In this document: piece after piece, positions 1 to 8,436 of the stretch
Layout: every line of letters begins with the position of its first letter
Position numbering within the stretch: position 1 is the stretch's first letter
IMG/VR virus record: IMGVR_UViG_3300017969_002719
Location: 1-32,925 of that record
Direction: 5' to 3' (one strand)
DNA from: a virus
DNA length: 32,925 nucleotides
Position numbers and translations under genes: made by a program
The notes under the pieces: generated by a model
What the model saw: the letters and a program-made list of their open reading frames with translations, nothing else
The model's database searches: none
What the model was told of the DNA's origin: nothing

Positions 1-1
1 A

Positions 2-928
2 ACACTTAGAGTAGAAGATAAACTCATAGAGATTGGTATACTTAATGATAGTACTGCTTTAACTGATGGATTAGCAGACGAATCAGGATTAAGAGTTAAT
101 AGTCTAAGTGGAAGTAAAGATTTGCTTTGGAGATTTGCAACAAATGCCTTCACATCTAACGTAAACATAGACTTATTGAATACAAATTTAACTTATAAAA
201 TTGGTGGCGTAGACAAACTAACAAACAACAGTTTAGTTAATGTTACAAGTGCTCCACAATTAACAAGTCTTGGTACACTATCAGCATTATCTGTTGATAA
301 TATAAGACTTGACGGAACTACTATTAAAGTAGGTGCAGCTATATCACTAGGCGATGCATCTGACAATCTGTTAGCAATGAATCTTATTGGTACTAATGGT
401 ATCAATATTACTGCATTAGGTGACATTAATATAACAGATAATCAAAAAATTACTGGTGCAGGCAAAGCAATTAGTGAAAAACAAGCAGCAATTTTATCAG
501 TTAGCGAAGATTCAGATGATACAGTTGCAAACAAAGGCTATGTAGACGAAGAAATTGCAACAGAAACTATAGTATTTTCTATGGACATTACAGGTTTAGG
601 TTCTGGTACAGCATTACAAAATGCTGTAGCAGGATATTTAGATGATTTGTATCCTTTAACAACAACACATAACAGAAAGGTAGCTAGAATACATGCAACA
701 TCATATTCAGGCGCAACTGTATCGGGTGTTGATATTGAATCAATAAAACAAATAAGTTATATTGCTGTTGATGCAGGAGGAACATTAAACGAAACTGTTA
801 CGCAAGATGTAGTATTTGATCCAGCTGGTGCATCTGGTAGTGTTGTACTATCGCCAGTAAGATCTGTAATGACATTTGAAAGTAACGGAACAAATTGGCA
901 GTGGGTATCAACAACCGCATATCCATAA
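2..928 (+). CDS. Tail fibre / virion structural protein, 5'-truncated by window edge
   Basis: The reading frame is open from base 2 and ends at TAA 926-928, so at least 308 codons of a longer protein are present and the start lies outside the window. The chain is rich in Asn, Thr, Ser, Ala and Gly with no Cys. It has the segment APQLTSLGTLSALSV, a unit typical of repetitive marine T4-like phage fibres. A later segment, DDTVANKGYVDEEIA, resembles the stretch that often links repeats to the C-terminal region of such fibres. The last ~55 residues (around VVLSPVRSVMTFESNGTNWQWV) look like a compact beta domain. Role inferred: part of the tail fibre or baseplate periphery. A TTG at 122 is not the real start because the frame continues upstream. 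Family level is fairly sure; exact fibre position is unknown. Confidence 0.75.
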   Translation, partial: TLRVEDKLIEIGILNDSTALTDGLADESGLRVNSLSGSKDLLWRFATNAFTSNVNIDLLNTNLTYKIGGVDKLTNNSLVNVTSAPQLTSLGTLSALSVDNIRLDGTTIKVGAAISLGDASDNLLAMNLIGTNGINITALGDINITDNQKITGAGKAISEKQAAILSVSEDSDDTVANKGYVDEEIATETIVFSMDITGLGSGTALQNAVAGYLDDLYPLTTTHNRKVARIHATSYSGATVSGVDIESIKQISYIAVDAGGTLNETVTQDVVFDPAGASGSVVLSPVRSVMTFESNGTNWQWVSTTAYP

Positions 929-932
929 AAAC

Positions 933-949
933 GATAAATAATATAAATG
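933..949 (+). promoter_or_regulatory. Candidate T4-type late promoter
   Basis: The spacer between two fibre genes (929-965) contains GATAAATA at 933-940 and TATAAATG at 942-949. The first fits the NATAAATA octamer described for late promoters of T4-like cyanophages; the second is one base from T4 TATAAATA. The first ends 25 nt before the ATG at 966, the same spacing seen at 3445-3452. A purine-rich AGGGG lies between promoter and start. The link to late transcription is inference from motif and context. Confidence 0.55.
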
Positions 950-965
950 CTTAGGGGTTACACGA

Positions 966-2453
966 ATGGCTTATCAAATAGACAGATATAACAATACATT
1001 ATTAACAACAGTCGAAGACGGAACTGTTGATCAAACCACTGACCTAAAATTTATAGGTAAAAACTATGCAGGTTACGGTGAGATCCAGAATGAAAACTTC
1101 CTGTTTTTGCTAGAAAATTTTGCTGGAGCAAATCAGCCAGCAAGACCAATCAGCGGACAGATTTGGTTTGATACTGGAAATAGCAAATTAAAATTTTATG
1201 ACGGCGCACAATGGCGAACAACAGGCGGCGCAGAAATTTCAACAGGCGAGCCAAGCGGACTTGCAGTAGGAGATTTTTGGTGGGATAGTGCAAACGATCA
1301 GCTTTATGTATACAACGGAACTAGCTTCATACTAATTGGCCCGCAGAATGCAGGCGAAGGCGTAACCCAAATGCAAAGTATGGAAGTTTTAGATACTACT
1401 AGTACTCCAAGAGGCATTATTGTAGCCATTATTGAAGATGAATATCTATTTATAACTAGCCCAAATGAATTTGACTTAAATGTAAGCGAAGTTAACTTAA
1501 GAGCTCAAGGATTTGATAGAATCAAAAAAGGTATTACCCTTAAAAATACAAAGGCAGCAACTAATGGTGTAACAAGTACTGATCACTATTTCTGGGGTAC
1601 AGCGTCTAACGCAGCAAAATTAGGAGGTATTCCTGCTAGTGATTTTGTACAAATTTCACAAGGACAAAATACTGTCTTTACAGAATCAATTGAAATACCT
1701 GACTCTGGTGCCTTTGTTGGAGATAGTAATGATTTACACATAAAAATTGATACTAATGGATTTGATGGCGTAATTCAAAACGTTACAAATAATGGTGTAA
1801 TTAAGTTTAAAACTACAGACAGCGGCGGCACATTAACCCACGTTGCAACAATAAACTCTACATCGCTTATTCCTGGAGCAGATGCAACATTTAATTTAGG
1901 TTCAGGTTCTGCAACATGGGCAAATGTATACGCTACATCATTTGTTGGTGAAGCTACTAAGGCAAATACACTTAGAGTAGGAACAAATTTCCGTAGTGCA
2001 AGTACAAGTGCAAATCCAGATACAGTTGCAGTTAGAGATGCGACAGGAACTATTGCAGCAAATTTATTTGACGGTACAGCAACAACAGCACGTTATGCTG
2101 ACTTAGCAGAAAAATACAGCACAGGCGAAGAATTAGCACCAGGTACAGTAGTATGTGTGTGCAGACATGATGATCATGAAGTTGAAGCAGCTGGCAGAGG
2201 TTGTATAGCAATTGGTGTAGTGTCAACTCAGCCTGCTGTAATGATGAACAGTGATGCAGAAGGACAATACATTGGCTTAAAAGGACGCTTACCGGTTAGA
2301 GTAATTGGTCCAGTAAGCAAAGGTGATGCAGTATATGTAGACGAAAATGGTTGTGCAAGTACTGCAATTAATGGCGGATCAATGGTTGGAATTGCACTAG
2401 AAAGCAATCATGACGAGGGTGAAAAGTTAGTAGAATGTGTGCTAAAGGTATAA
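966..2453 (+). CDS. T4-like phage tail fibre protein with conserved C-terminal domain
   Basis: This 495-residue protein begins at ATG 966 behind an AGGGG ribosome-binding site. The N-terminal half carries repeated W-F/W-D motifs: QIWFDTGNSKLKFYDGAQWR at about 65-84 and FWWDSANDQLYVYNGTSF at about 104-121. These are characteristic of marine T4-like fibre and virion proteins. Residues 200-375 are a beta-rich middle region. From about residue 379 (ADLAEKY...LAPGTVV) to the end is a conserved module found at the C-terminus of many phage fibre proteins; some related modules belong to the peptidase G2/autoproteolytic group, but I see no proof of cleavage here. It is followed after 9 nt by another structural gene. 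Role inferred: structural fibre component. Confident at the family level only. Confidence 0.8.
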   Translation: MAYQIDRYNNTLLTTVEDGTVDQTTDLKFIGKNYAGYGEIQNENFLFLLENFAGANQPARPISGQIWFDTGNSKLKFYDGAQWRTTGGAEISTGEPSGLAVGDFWWDSANDQLYVYNGTSFILIGPQNAGEGVTQMQSMEVLDTTSTPRGIIVAIIEDEYLFITSPNEFDLNVSEVNLRAQGFDRIKKGITLKNTKAATNGVTSTDHYFWGTASNAAKLGGIPASDFVQISQGQNTVFTESIEIPDSGAFVGDSNDLHIKIDTNGFDGVIQNVTNNGVIKFKTTDSGGTLTHVATINSTSLIPGADATFNLGSGSATWANVYATSFVGEATKANTLRVGTNFRSASTSANPDTVAVRDATGTIAANLFDGTATTARYADLAEKYSTGEELAPGTVVCVCRHDDHEVEAAGRGCIAIGVVSTQPAVMMNSDAEGQYIGLKGRLPVRVIGPVSKGDAVYVDENGCASTAINGGSMVGIALESNHDEGEKLVECVLKV

Positions 2454-2462
2454 GGAATCGTC

Positions 2463-3413
2463 ATGGCAGATATTACAGCAGCACGAATTAATAACTTACA
2501 ATCTCGAGTAGAACTAATTTTAGGAACAGGCTCGGGACAAAACGGTTATGGACAAACACTGTCAAGTAATCAAGTATCTAGTGCGCCGGGTGATAATAAT
2601 AATGTTATCACTGCCGAAGATTTAAACAACATCTATACTGATATTATTAAAGCAAGAGTCCACCAAGTTGGACCTGGCGATACTGGTATTGCTGAAGTAA
2701 TACAAAATTTAAACGTAGTTGCAGAAGAAACTAGCTTTTTTGTAAATGATGATGGTGTATCAAGTACAGATCCAGACGGTGATAAAAAAGGTATTGCTGA
2801 TTTTGAACGTTTAATGACTCAAGTAGAAGCTGATAAGAGGTTAATGGATAGCACACAAGCATCTTTAGAATATGGTATTGCTACTGCTAGAGCTTCAAAT
2901 TGGAACGGTCTATTATATCATGAATTTACAGTTACTTTTTCGTCAGAAAATCACAGAAGATTCTTTTTTAACACAGGCGGAGAAATTAGATTTACAGCAA
3001 ATGTAACTAACGCAGCAACGCCAAAAGGGTTAGATTGGACGCAGCTAACTTCGCAAGTTGGAATTATTAAATTTAAAGCAAACGAAACTTATCAAAAAAT
3101 TGGTTCAAATGCAGATACGGTAACACAAGCAATTGGTAATTATGGTTTAACTAGTGCTTATCAAACAATCTACCAAAAAGTTGGCGCAGGAACATACAGT
3201 GGTATATATGCAGGCAACTTATACACTATTAAAGCTAGAAGTGATATAGCAAATAGAATTATTTTTAGAGTTGAATTTAACGATACTGTATTTGATAATA
3301 ATATTGACAACAATGTAGACGGAAGACTTGAAAGTTTTGTTCAGCATTATAGAGCTGACTCAGACGTAGTTGTTCCTGCTCCTACTTATTTTAACGACCA
3401 CGAGTTGGCATAA
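2463..3413 (+). CDS. Virion structural protein paralogous to the N-terminus of the next fibre
   Basis: This 316-residue protein starts 9 nt after the preceding stop. It opens with a motif AARINNLQSRVELILGTG, followed by GYGQ and an ITAEDLNNIYTDIIKARVHQVG segment. A later stretch, SNWNGLLYHEFTVTF...FFNTGGEIRFTANV, covers about residues 145-180. The downstream 1498-residue protein has the same elements in the same order (RYNTLRDQVNLILG, GYGQ, ISAEDYENLYIDLIRIRAHQLG, GNWNGTINHIFQVTF, FFNAGGQIRCSANV). The two therefore share one domain of about 300 residues. Such proteins are annotated as virion structural proteins in marine T4-like phages; function beyond structure is not known to me. The shared domain may dock both proteins on the same tail position (inference). 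Confidence 0.75.
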   Translation: MADITAARINNLQSRVELILGTGSGQNGYGQTLSSNQVSSAPGDNNNVITAEDLNNIYTDIIKARVHQVGPGDTGIAEVIQNLNVVAEETSFFVNDDGVSSTDPDGDKKGIADFERLMTQVEADKRLMDSTQASLEYGIATARASNWNGLLYHEFTVTFSSENHRRFFFNTGGEIRFTANVTNAATPKGLDWTQLTSQVGIIKFKANETYQKIGSNADTVTQAIGNYGLTSAYQTIYQKVGAGTYSGIYAGNLYTIKARSDIANRIIFRVEFNDTVFDNNIDNNVDGRLESFVQHYRADSDVVVPAPTYFNDHELA

Positions 3414-3424
3414 TCCTATAGTAA

Positions 3425-3452
3425 TTTATTAGAATTTTTTTCTAAATAAATA
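3425..3452 (+). promoter_or_regulatory. Candidate late promoter overlapping an AT-rich inverted repeat
   Basis: The 64-nt spacer 3414-3477 holds AATAAATA at 3445-3452, matching the NATAAATA late octamer and ending 25 nt before the ATG at 3478. An inverted repeat lies upstream and overlaps it: TTTATTAGAA (3425-3434) pairs with TTCTAAATAAA (3440-3450) apart from one bulged A. The repeat has no U-run after it and is very AT-rich, so I do not call it a terminator. Confidence 0.5.
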
Positions 3453-3477
3453 CTATAATTAAAAAAGAGAGATGTAG

Positions 3478-6400
3478 ATGCCAACTGTAATTCTAGCTAA
3501 TAGATATAATACTCTTAGAGATCAAGTTAATTTGATTCTTGGTAGTTCAACATCTGTTACGCCTACATACGGTTATGGACAATCATTTACTACTCAAAGT
3601 GTTACTGGTACAGGATCAGTAACTGATCCTTTAGATGCTGATAAAATTTCAGCAGAAGATTACGAAAATCTTTATATTGATTTAATCCGTATTAGAGCAC
3701 ACCAATTAGGTGCTTCTAGTGTAACTATAAATCCCTTTGTTGTGGGCGACTACGATATAAATCTTGAAGATACTGATAAAGTTGAAGAAATTTATATGCA
3801 AGGTTTAGAGTCTCTTGCAACAGACATTGATACTGATAAATTTTTAGTTGATGCAACAACACAACTAAGTGTTTCTGCACTACTAGATTCTCAAAATGCA
3901 GTAATAACTAGTACAAGATATAATACAGTAAGTGGTAACTGGAATGGAACAATTAACCATATTTTCCAAGTTACTTTTGCAAGTGCAATTGCAAGACAAG
4001 AATTTTTTAATGCCGGCGGACAAATTAGATGTAGTGCAAATGTTGCATATACAGGATCTCAAGCTAAAACAGTTGACTGGCAAACTAGACTAAGTGCTAT
4101 GGGTGCTATTTCGTTTAAAGCAAATGCAACTTCTAGTAGTACAGGCGCAGGAACAGGTTATAGTATAGGAAACTATCAACTTGGCTCTGCATATCAAAAA
4201 GTATACCGTCAAACAGGCGGCTCAGTTTATACTAGAAATGATTATGAATTATTTGCTAGAGAAGTTAATGCAACTACAATACAATTTAAAGCATCATTTA
4301 CAGACGATGCACCAAATAATACAACATGGGGAATTGACGAAACTGTACTAGGAGACTTTAGTAGTATAGCAGAAGTTGCACTACCAAATGGACAAGTTAA
4401 CATTAATGGAACTGATTATGACACTGTGGTTATTTCAACTCCGCCGGTTGGATCATTACTTACTCCTTTAGGTAATACAATTCCAGTTCCGCCAACTATT
4501 ACAAGTTTTACAGCATTACCTAGCAGCATTTCAAGTGGAAGCAGTTCTACATTATCTTGGACTATATTAAATGGAACAAGTGCAAGTATCAACAGAGGCA
4601 TCGGAACGGTTAATTCTTCTAGTGGAAGTACAGTTGTTGGTCCTACATCATCAACAACATACACTCTAACAGCTACAAACAGTGACGGAACAGACTCAGC
4701 AACAGCAACAGTTAGTGTTGTACAACCCCCTGTTATTAATTCGTTTGGCGGCGCAAGCTCTGCTACAATTGGAAGTAGTATAGGATTATCGTGGAATGTT
4801 AGTAATGCAACAACTTTGATACTTTCTGCAGATGACGGATCGCCATCAGTTACAGTTACAGGCGCAACAGGTACTGAAAATGTAACTATTTCAAACAACA
4901 TTACATATACACTAACAGCATCAAACGCGGCAGGCACTGTAAGTGCAACTCACTACGTTGCAGCAACACAAGATCCTCCAACGCCTAGTATTAGTTTTAA
5001 TGATAGTGGTGTTGACACAAGAAGTTCAACGTTACTTTCTTGGACTTCCGGCGGCGGCACAACAACTACAGTTACAGTAACTAACCATAACGGAACTACT
5101 ATTTTTAGTAGTAACCTTACATCCGGCAACGAAACAATTACACCAACAGGAACAGGAACATACACAGCAAATATTACAACGTCTAACTCTTGGGGCAACG
5201 GATCGTATTCGACTACTTTTGAAGGAGTTCAAGCACCGTCAATATCATATGCTGCAAGTACAGTAGAAGTTAACAATAGTGTTACCTATTCGTGGAATGC
5301 TGGAGGATATACTAGTTCAATAGTTAGTATAATTGGTTCTAATGGCATTACGTACGGAGTACCAAATGGTACTGATTTAATAGGATCGGCTACGTCAACT
5401 CCGGCACTCACAGGCACATGGACTGTTAGAATTTCACCAAATGGATATCCTAATGGACTAACGTCAGTAAAAGGTGCAACATACGTAGAAGACACAATAG
5501 TAGTAACATCTCAGGCTTCTGTATTAACTGCCGCTAGTTGGGATCAAGCACAATATAATTCAGGTGACACAGCAACATTTAATTGGACACTTGATCCAAA
5601 CGATACAAATGCATCAGTCGGATATTCTTTAGTAGGTAGTCCTATCAACAATACATCTGGTTCTAAAACAGGATCTAATAGTGTATCGATTACAGTCTCA
5701 GGCAGAGGCTCCATTGCAGGAGCAGCTAGTTATGACGGAGTTAATATAAACGATAGTGCTACTGTTATTGATATTCCCTCAATAGTATATTTTACAGCAG
5801 GATCAAGTTCTATCACATCAGGAGATAGTACAACACTAAGCTGGGTTGTACAATATGCTGATACTGTTACTATTGACCAAGGAATTGGATCAGTTAATGC
5901 TTCAAGTGGTGCTACAACAATATCTCCTACAACAAATACTACATATACGCTTACTGCAACTAACGGAGCAGGAAGTGTAACAACTTCACAAACTGTTAAT
6001 GTTGGCTCAGCAGCACCATCACCGACTATGACTATTACAGCACCGTCATCGGCATATATAGGTGACCCATTTGATTTTAGTTGGTCGGCAACAAATGCAA
6101 CATCTACAACTAGAGTAATAGTTGGTGTACTCGGAAATTCAATAACCTCTCCAGGAACAGCTACGTCAGGAACCCAAACAATTCCTGCGCAAAATTCTGT
6201 AGGTACGGTAGCAATATCCGGTACTGCTACTGGCGCAGGCGGAACTGTAGCAGCAAATACTGTTGAAACAACTATCGGATATAGACCAAACTCAGCTTCA
6301 ATCACACCAAATCCTATTGGATTCACAGGTGCAGCAGGAACAGGGCAGTCTGATACATATACTATAGCAGTTTCGGGAACTCCAGGAGATACTGTAAATA

Positions 6401-7974
6401 TAAGTTGGACTTACGATAGAGGCCCATTCACTGGAAACAATAACGTTATTTTAGACTCAAATGGAGAAGCTTCTGGATCTGGAGTACACACTGACTGGGG
6501 AACGTTTACATATGTATTTACGTTTGGAGTTGGATCTCCTAGTTCAATAACAGTTGTACAAACAATTAATCCACCTGCAGCAGACCCGCCGACTATTAGT
6601 TTATCACCAAGCAGCGGCGCAATTAATTCAGATAACTTTACACTTACATGGAATTCTTATGGTACTGGTACTGTTGCATCATTATATAAACCAAACGGCA
6701 TCCTCCATGCACAATCTACAGACGCCACCGGTTCGGTTGTTGGACCGTTGAATGTTGTCGGTACATGGTCAGCATCTATATCTGACAGTGCAGGCAGTGA
6801 TTCGGCTTCTACAACAGTTACATATGCTCCTAGTCTAACTATAAGTCCTAGCTCTGTAGAAGTTAACGAGCCATATACAGTATCATTAACAAACGCTGAA
6901 CCAAACGGAACATACATCCTTACTGTATATGGCACATTGTATCCAGGTGGACAGCCATGGAGTACTTCAGGTACTAGCGTAACTTTTAATGCTGACTCGA
7001 GCGGAAACTATACCGTATCTAATCAAGTCCATACCGGTGAGATTGACTATTATATAACTTTATCAGGAACTAGTTCAATTGGCGGCTCTACAACATCAAA
7101 CACACTACAAGTGAGATATCCTCCACCAAGCGGATCGATTCAAGTTTCGCCAAGTTCTGGTGTTGCGAATTCTACCACGTTTACAGTAGCATGGAGTTAT
7201 TCAAATGCTAACAATGTTTATATTGAATATTTCAAAGACGGAGTATCTCAAGGTAGCTTCAGCCCAACGCTAAATCCGTCAAGTTTATCACAAACACTTA
7301 GTTCTGCAGGTACTTGGAGTTTTTCATTAATAGATGATAGCGGAACTTTAGCAACTGATAGTGTTCTAGTTACAGCAACACCACCGCCTACAGTCAGCGG
7401 ACAGATATACTTTGATGCTAGTTCTTATCAAGAAGGTGATTCAGCAGTTGCAATTTGGTCAACATCAAATACAACTACTACAGTAACAGCATATATGTAT
7501 CGTGATCTTAATACATTGGTTGTATCGGGTAATGGTACATCAGGTCAATTAGTATTTGATACAGCAGGTTACCCAGGCAGTTCACTTACAGCAGTACTAG
7601 CACACGGTACTGACACATTAGATACAGATAATGCAACAATTGATGCAGCAACAGGACCAACAATTGGTAGTATCGGCGGCTTGCCTGCTTCTGGTTATAT
7701 TATAGTAACTAGCGGAAGTAGCTTTAGTATTACTCTCACAGCCTACGACACAGGTGGTAGTGCATTATCTAATGGAGTAGGAACGTGGAGCGAAAGCGGC
7801 GCAAATACTACACTTACTAGCGTTAATGGATCTCAAGTTACTGACGGCACTGTAACTGGAACTTGGAGAGCCGGTACAAAATCTCAAGGCTTTTACGAAA
7901 ATTTAACAGTTACTTATACACACAACGATGGAAATTCAGTAAGTGCAAGTACCATAATTTATTGGGCTTCTTAA
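3478..7974 (+). CDS. Giant tail fibre/adhesin with about 13 Ig-like modules
   Basis: At 1498 residues this is the largest gene in the window. Residues 1-335 repeat the domain of the preceding 316-residue protein. From about 339 to the end there is an array of Ig/PKD-like modules of roughly 80-100 residues, with starts near 339, 417, 501, 587, 680, 768, 848, 938, 1037, 1118, 1215, 1302 and 1393. A typical module shows proline-rich entry, S-G-x-S-x-T-L-S-W, then T-Y-T-L-T-A-T-N-x-x-G. Modules 1 and 6 are especially similar (INRGIGTVNSSSG versus IDQGIGSVNASSG). The chain is Ser/Thr/Asn-rich and nearly Cys-free, without signal peptide or membrane segment, as expected for a fibre. Role inferred: extended receptor-contacting fibre. 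The adjacent modification genes make it a candidate glycosylation substrate, which is speculation. Confidence 0.8.
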   Translation: MPTVILANRYNTLRDQVNLILGSSTSVTPTYGYGQSFTTQSVTGTGSVTDPLDADKISAEDYENLYIDLIRIRAHQLGASSVTINPFVVGDYDINLEDTDKVEEIYMQGLESLATDIDTDKFLVDATTQLSVSALLDSQNAVITSTRYNTVSGNWNGTINHIFQVTFASAIARQEFFNAGGQIRCSANVAYTGSQAKTVDWQTRLSAMGAISFKANATSSSTGAGTGYSIGNYQLGSAYQKVYRQTGGSVYTRNDYELFAREVNATTIQFKASFTDDAPNNTTWGIDETVLGDFSSIAEVALPNGQVNINGTDYDTVVISTPPVGSLLTPLGNTIPVPPTITSFTALPSSISSGSSSTLSWTILNGTSASINRGIGTVNSSSGSTVVGPTSSTTYTLTATNSDGTDSATATVSVVQPPVINSFGGASSATIGSSIGLSWNVSNATTLILSADDGSPSVTVTGATGTENVTISNNITYTLTASNAAGTVSATHYVAATQDPPTPSISFNDSGVDTRSSTLLSWTSGGGTTTTVTVTNHNGTTIFSSNLTSGNETITPTGTGTYTANITTSNSWGNGSYSTTFEGVQAPSISYAASTVEVNNSVTYSWNAGGYTSSIVSIIGSNGITYGVPNGTDLIGSATSTPALTGTWTVRISPNGYPNGLTSVKGATYVEDTIVVTSQASVLTAASWDQAQYNSGDTATFNWTLDPNDTNASVGYSLVGSPINNTSGSKTGSNSVSITVSGRGSIAGAASYDGVNINDSATVIDIPSIVYFTAGSSSITSGDSTTLSWVVQYADTVTIDQGIGSVNASSGATTISPTTNTTYTLTATNGAGSVTTSQTVNVGSAAPSPTMTITAPSSAYIGDPFDFSWSATNATSTTRVIVGVLGNSITSPGTATSGTQTIPAQNSVGTVAISGTATGAGGTVAANTVETTIGYRPNSASITPNPIGFTGAAGTGQSDTYTIAVSGTPGDTVNISWTYDRGPFTGNNNVILDSNGEASGSGVHTDWGTFTYVFTFGVGSPSSITVVQTINPPAADPPTISLSPSSGAINSDNFTLTWNSYGTGTVASLYKPNGILHAQSTDATGSVVGPLNVVGTWSASISDSAGSDSASTTVTYAPSLTISPSSVEVNEPYTVSLTNAEPNGTYILTVYGTLYPGGQPWSTSGTSVTFNADSSGNYTVSNQVHTGEIDYYITLSGTSSIGGSTTSNTLQVRYPPPSGSIQVSPSSGVANSTTFTVAWSYSNANNVYIEYFKDGVSQGSFSPTLNPSSLSQTLSSAGTWSFSLIDDSGTLATDSVLVTATPPPTVSGQIYFDASSYQEGDSAVAIWSTSNTTTTVTAYMYRDLNTLVVSGNGTSGQLVFDTAGYPGSSLTAVLAHGTDTLDTDNATIDAATGPTIGSIGGLPASGYIIVTSGSSFSITLTAYDTGGSALSNGVGTWSESGANTTLTSVNGSQVTDGTVTGTWRAGTKSQGFYENLTVTYTHNDGNSVSASTIIYWAS

Positions 7975-7977
7975 TCC

Positions 7978-8016
7978 TTGACATTTCTTAAATCCTGTGT
8001 TATTATAATATAAATG
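7978..8016 (+). promoter_or_regulatory. Sigma70-type promoter overlapping a late-promoter-like octamer
   Basis: TTGACA at 7978-7983 is a perfect -35 box. It is followed after 17 bp by TATTAT at 8001-8006; an alternative TATAAT lies at 8004-8009 with 20-bp spacing. TATAAATG at 8009-8016 is one base from the T4 late octamer and is part of the 12-mer ATAATATAAATG that also occurs at 938-949. This is the clearest promoter in the window and sits where the structural genes end and the biosynthetic genes begin. It could allow host-polymerase (early) expression of the island as well as late expression. Confidence 0.65.
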
Positions 8017-8018
8017 GC

Positions 8019-8044
8019 AAAGTCAGATTGACTTTAAAAATCTG
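8019..8044 (+). repeat. Two overlapping, mutually exclusive inverted repeats in the 5' leader
   Basis: AAAGTCA (8019-8025) and TGACTTT (8029-8035) form a perfect 7-bp stem with a 3-nt loop. CAGATT (8024-8029) and AATCTG (8039-8044) form a second perfect 6-bp stem with a 9-nt loop. The stems share bases, so only one can form in RNA. They start within a few bases of the predicted transcription start and lie about 35-60 nt before ATG 8080. Possible roles are a DNA operator or a transcript 5' hairpin. No T-run follows, so a terminator is unlikely. Confidence 0.45.
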
Positions 8045-8079
8045 CTCCACACAATATATAATACACACAGGAGAAATCT

Positions 8080-8436
8080 ATGGATGAACGTTTAGAAAAA
8101 GCACTTGACTTTTCCAACTATATGACTACACTCAACAATCAAAAGCGTCTCCTCAAAGAAAAATACAATGACGATTTGATACATTTTTTTAGCGGCTGTC
8201 AATTTACCATAACTAGAGAACTTATAACCTTTTGTAGTACAATGTTGAATCTAGGACAAGATACAACGGTATTAATTGACGACAACGGCTTGCCTGCTTC
8301 TATTGATAACTTAGAAGATTTTTTAGAAGAAATTGTTGAAAAGTATTCTAGTGCATCTAACGATTATTATTCAGAATATAGTAATCTTAAGAAAAATAGA
8401 AAAGTGGAAAAATTAGTAGGATATGAGCAAGACTAA
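8080..8436 (+). CDS. Small conserved T4-like phage protein of unknown function
   Basis: This 118-residue protein has a good AGGAG ribosome-binding site 7 nt before the ATG. It begins MDERLEKALDFSNYMTTLNNQK and is acidic and mostly helical-looking. A lysine- and glutamate-rich segment lies at both ends, with no membrane segment and one CxF pair. I recall similar short proteins with the same opening in T4-like cyanophages, where they are hypothetical; this is from memory and unchecked. It is first in the transcript from the promoter at 7978-8006 and overlaps the next gene by 14 nt, so it is probably co-translated with the glycosyltransferases. No function is proposed. Confidence 0.75.
   Translation: MDERLEKALDFSNYMTTLNNQKRLLKEKYNDDLIHFFSGCQFTITRELITFCSTMLNLGQDTTVLIDDNGLPASIDNLEDFLEEIVEKYSSASNDYYSEYSNLKKNRKVEKLVGYEQD

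Noticed and set aside
3425-3450. AT-rich inverted repeat as a terminator for the 2463-3413 gene
   Set aside because: No G/C-rich stem and no following T-run; it overlaps a late promoter octamer.
4416-6326. Long open frames on the minus strand opposite the 1498-residue fibre gene
   Set aside because: They are shadows of a repetitive Thr/Ser-rich gene; the plus frame has clear Ig-like modules, and the antisense frames show no domain or ribosome-binding site.
8019-8035. Hairpin as an intrinsic terminator after the fibre genes
   Set aside because: The stem is followed by A-rich and not T-rich sequence on the plus strand and by mixed sequence on the minus strand; it lies downstream of a strong promoter.
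7975-8079. A tRNA or other small RNA in the spacer
   Set aside because: No cloverleaf or CCA end; promoter boxes and a leader explain the sequence.
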